Part shown: piece after piece, positions 24,970 to 27,500 of the stretch
How the letters are laid out: each line of letters starts with the position of its first letter
Numbering within the stretch: position 1 is the first letter of the stretch
Assembly (NCBI GenBank): GCA_037179515.1
Contig: JAXCGZ010009894.1
Span: forward strand, 35,001 to 62,500
Direction of reading: 5' to 3'
DNA length: 27,500 nucleotides
DNA from: Halocaridina rubra
Lineage: Eukaryota; Arthropoda; Malacostraca; Decapoda; Atyidae
Made by a program: the position numbers and the translations under genes
Notes under the pieces: generated by a model
Databases searched by the model: none
Told to the model about the DNA's origin: nothing
What the model saw: only the letters and a program-made list of their open reading frames with translations

Positions 24970-25039
24970 TAGTTTGTATAAGAAGAACCATTGTACAAAA
25001 AATGGAAGTACATGTTTATTTGTTTGTTTGTTCTAAAAA

Positions 25040-25507
25040 GCATTTTTTATGCTCATAAATCGCAATAAATTATTTTATGAAAATTTATGTTGCTTTTATT
25101 TACACTATATGAAATTCGATCTAAGGTGCCTTTTGCATATCAACTTTTAACTGGTAGGAAATAGAGTCTTTCTTGTACATTTGCAGACAGTCAAATACAT
25201 CAGAATGCAAATTATAGCTTTATATCCAACCCGCAATAGATCAATTCAACTCAATGTAAAGAAGGCACTTTGCTGCTCAGGTACTAAGGTATAACATAAT
25301 AGGATATTATGATCAATGGTGACCACTGTAGCCAATAGCCAGAGCTCGAATCCGGAGTTGAGAGACCTGCAGTCGAGACCACCGTGGGTAGCTAGGAGGA
25401 GCATCAAGCCTCAGTTCTCCAGCTCCCGCCAACCACCCTCTATATAAGTGCAATAACTTGGTTAACAGCTTAATATTTTTAATATGGCAGCCTCTTTCTT
25501 GAATTAA

Positions 25508-25511
<4 letters not shown>
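25040..25511. other. No firm feature
   Basis: About 470 bp between the LINE tail and an (AT)n tract. A minus-strand stretch at 25325-25400 has a B-box-like GGATTCGAGCTC, but a matching A box is not convincing. Confidence 0.45.

Positions 25512-25602
<91 letters not shown>
25512..25602. repeat. (AT)n microsatellite, about 90 bp
   Basis: Pure AT, ending in ACATGCATG. Confidence 0.97.
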
Positions 25603-25603
<1 letters not shown>

Positions 25604-25750
25604 GCATGTTTTTCTTGTAAAAAAACTATTCCCGAAAACAGTCATTGCAATCGGATTCCAATAGCCGACTGTGAATCTTCATACTGCAAGAGATTCTTTA
25701 TCATCAACATTCTCACAAACAACATGTTTACAACTCTGGATGGACTCAAT

Positions 25751-25858
25751 GGAATGCAATGGAATATGTGCCTGAAATCGACTGTCCCTTAGTATAGTTA
25801 CACAGGAATGTCATGAAGGATGTGCCTGGAATCGACTGTCCCTTGGTATAGTTACACA
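25751..25858. repeat. 54-bp tandem duplication, two copies
   Basis: Copies at 25751-25804 and 25805-25858 both carry GGAATG, then GTGCCTG-AATCGACTGTCCC and TATAGTTACACA, with a few substitutions. The duplication lies immediately before the target site of the LINE at 25880. Confidence 0.92.
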
Positions 25859-25860
25859 GT

Positions 25861-26318
25861 ATAGCATATTGACTGTTTCTTCTTCTTCTGAGCTTTAACC
25901 CATTTTTATATGGGGTCGCCGTTGTGAATGAGTCGTCTCCATATATTTCTGTTTTGTGCTTCATTTTCATCAATACCCCTCCATTTCAAGTCTTCCCCTA
26001 TACAATCACGCCATCTTTTTCTTGGTATTCCTCTCCTCCTTCTACCCTGAACTTCGATCCCCATCGTATGTCTTCCAACATGATGATCGTCCCGTCGTAA
26101 GAGGTGTCCATACCATCTAAACCTTCCCTCCTGTATTTTCTTTGATAATTCAACTACCTTTGTCGATCCTCTTATATACTAATTCCTAATTCTATCCTTC
26201 CTTGTTACTCTAAACATCCACCTCAACATTCTCATCTCTGCTACATCCTTCCTCTTCCCCTCTGTCTTCCTCATACTTGCTGTTTCTCTTCCATATAACA
26301 TAGCATATTGACTGTTTC
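25861..26318 (-). mobile_element. 5'-truncated LINE with 19-bp target site duplication
   Basis: The body is 25880-26299, minus strand. The exact direct repeat ATAGCATATTGACTGTTTC is at 25861-25879 and 26300-26318. The minus strand encodes the C-terminal end of a LINE reverse transcriptase: an RMLRWMFRVTRKDRIRN segment, RRDDHHVGRHTMGIE, RRRGIPRKRWRDCIGEDLK and RRLIHNGDPI. The 3' end is a short AGA/GAA-type tail (AGAAGAAGAAGAAA). At least one stop interrupts the frame. Only about 420 bp was inserted, and the duplication fixes both boundaries. Confidence 0.92.

Positions 26319-27500
<1,182 letters not shown>

Larger units (their letters stand above)
21690..25031 (+). mobile_element. Long LINE: short upstream frame, endonuclease, RT, duplicated 3' UTR and TTTG tail
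   Basis: The most complete element here, about 3.3 kb. Order: a short Arg/Asn/Tyr-rich frame (21697-21948); endonuclease from about 21949; RT from about 23070; C-terminal region to the stop at 24594; a 3' UTR holding a 135-bp tandem duplication; and a terminal TTTATTTGTTTGTTTG tail at 25015-25031. A short tandem tail instead of poly-A is known in CR1/L2-like LINEs, and the protein pattern is compatible with that group, but I did not align it. The 5' end is not defined. Confidence 0.88.

Noticed and set aside
18440..25031. Host genes encoding endonuclease-reverse transcriptases
   Set aside because: Frameshifts, stops, LINE-type tails and domain order show that these are two dead LINE copies.
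25325..25440. Possible third tRNA-derived SINE on the minus strand
   Set aside because: A B-box-like GGATTCGAGCTC is visible, but no convincing A box at the right distance and no target duplication.

Overview
The window reads as repeat-dominated intergenic or intronic DNA from a multicellular eukaryote, most likely an arthropod. A decapod crustacean (shrimp or crab) is my best guess, from the very heavy load of long, nearly pure dinucleotide and trinucleotide microsatellites mixed with LINEs, tRNA-derived SINEs and BEL/Pao fragments. That assignment is inference. I see no convincing host protein gene, no functional tRNA or rRNA gene, no bacterial-type operon and no CRISPR array. Most long open frames are translations of microsatellites (for example 3975-5024) or pieces of decayed retroelements.

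Layout. 1-51: minus-strand tRNA-like element cut by the window edge. 166-500: (AT)n. 501-2640: minus-strand LINE with 3' UTR and most of the reverse transcriptase (RT). 3112-3452: (TAA)n. 4104-5021: a 918-bp (AT)n array. 5509-8174: three copies of one tRNA-derived SINE (SINE-1), a LINE C-terminal fragment at 6480-6690 and a (TAA)n(GAA)n block. 8398-8584: a second SINE family (SINE-2). 8640-9530: decayed BEL/Pao pol remnant, minus strand. 9532-10174: a second copy of the first LINE's 3' end, plus strand. 10190-10560: another LINE C-terminal remnant. 10687-11396: (GA)n, (AT)n and (ATT)n around a tRNA-like element. 11730-12179 and 15371-15607: two copies of a large hairpin (foldback) element. 12826-13100: a 68-69 bp minisatellite. 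16057-16247: SINE-1. 17417-17560 and 21424-21568: an inverted pair of about 145 bp. 18440-21134 and 21690-25031: two long LINEs with endonuclease and RT domains, both broken. 25880-26299: a 5'-truncated LINE with a 19-bp target site duplication. 26993-27323: (AT)n running directly into a fifth SINE-1 copy cut by the window end.

How the parts relate. The unifying theme is target-primed retrotransposition. LINE and SINE 3' ends abut microsatellites: the first LINE family carries a TA-rich tail in both copies, and SINE-1 and a tRNA-like element also sit against (AT)n. This suggests that retroelement tails seeded some arrays. Exact target site duplications of 8-19 bp around several copies show true insertions, some young enough for the duplication to be intact. 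I found no evidence of a previously undescribed functional system. The hairpin element, the inverted repeats and the retroelement-microsatellite coupling are the most interesting structures.
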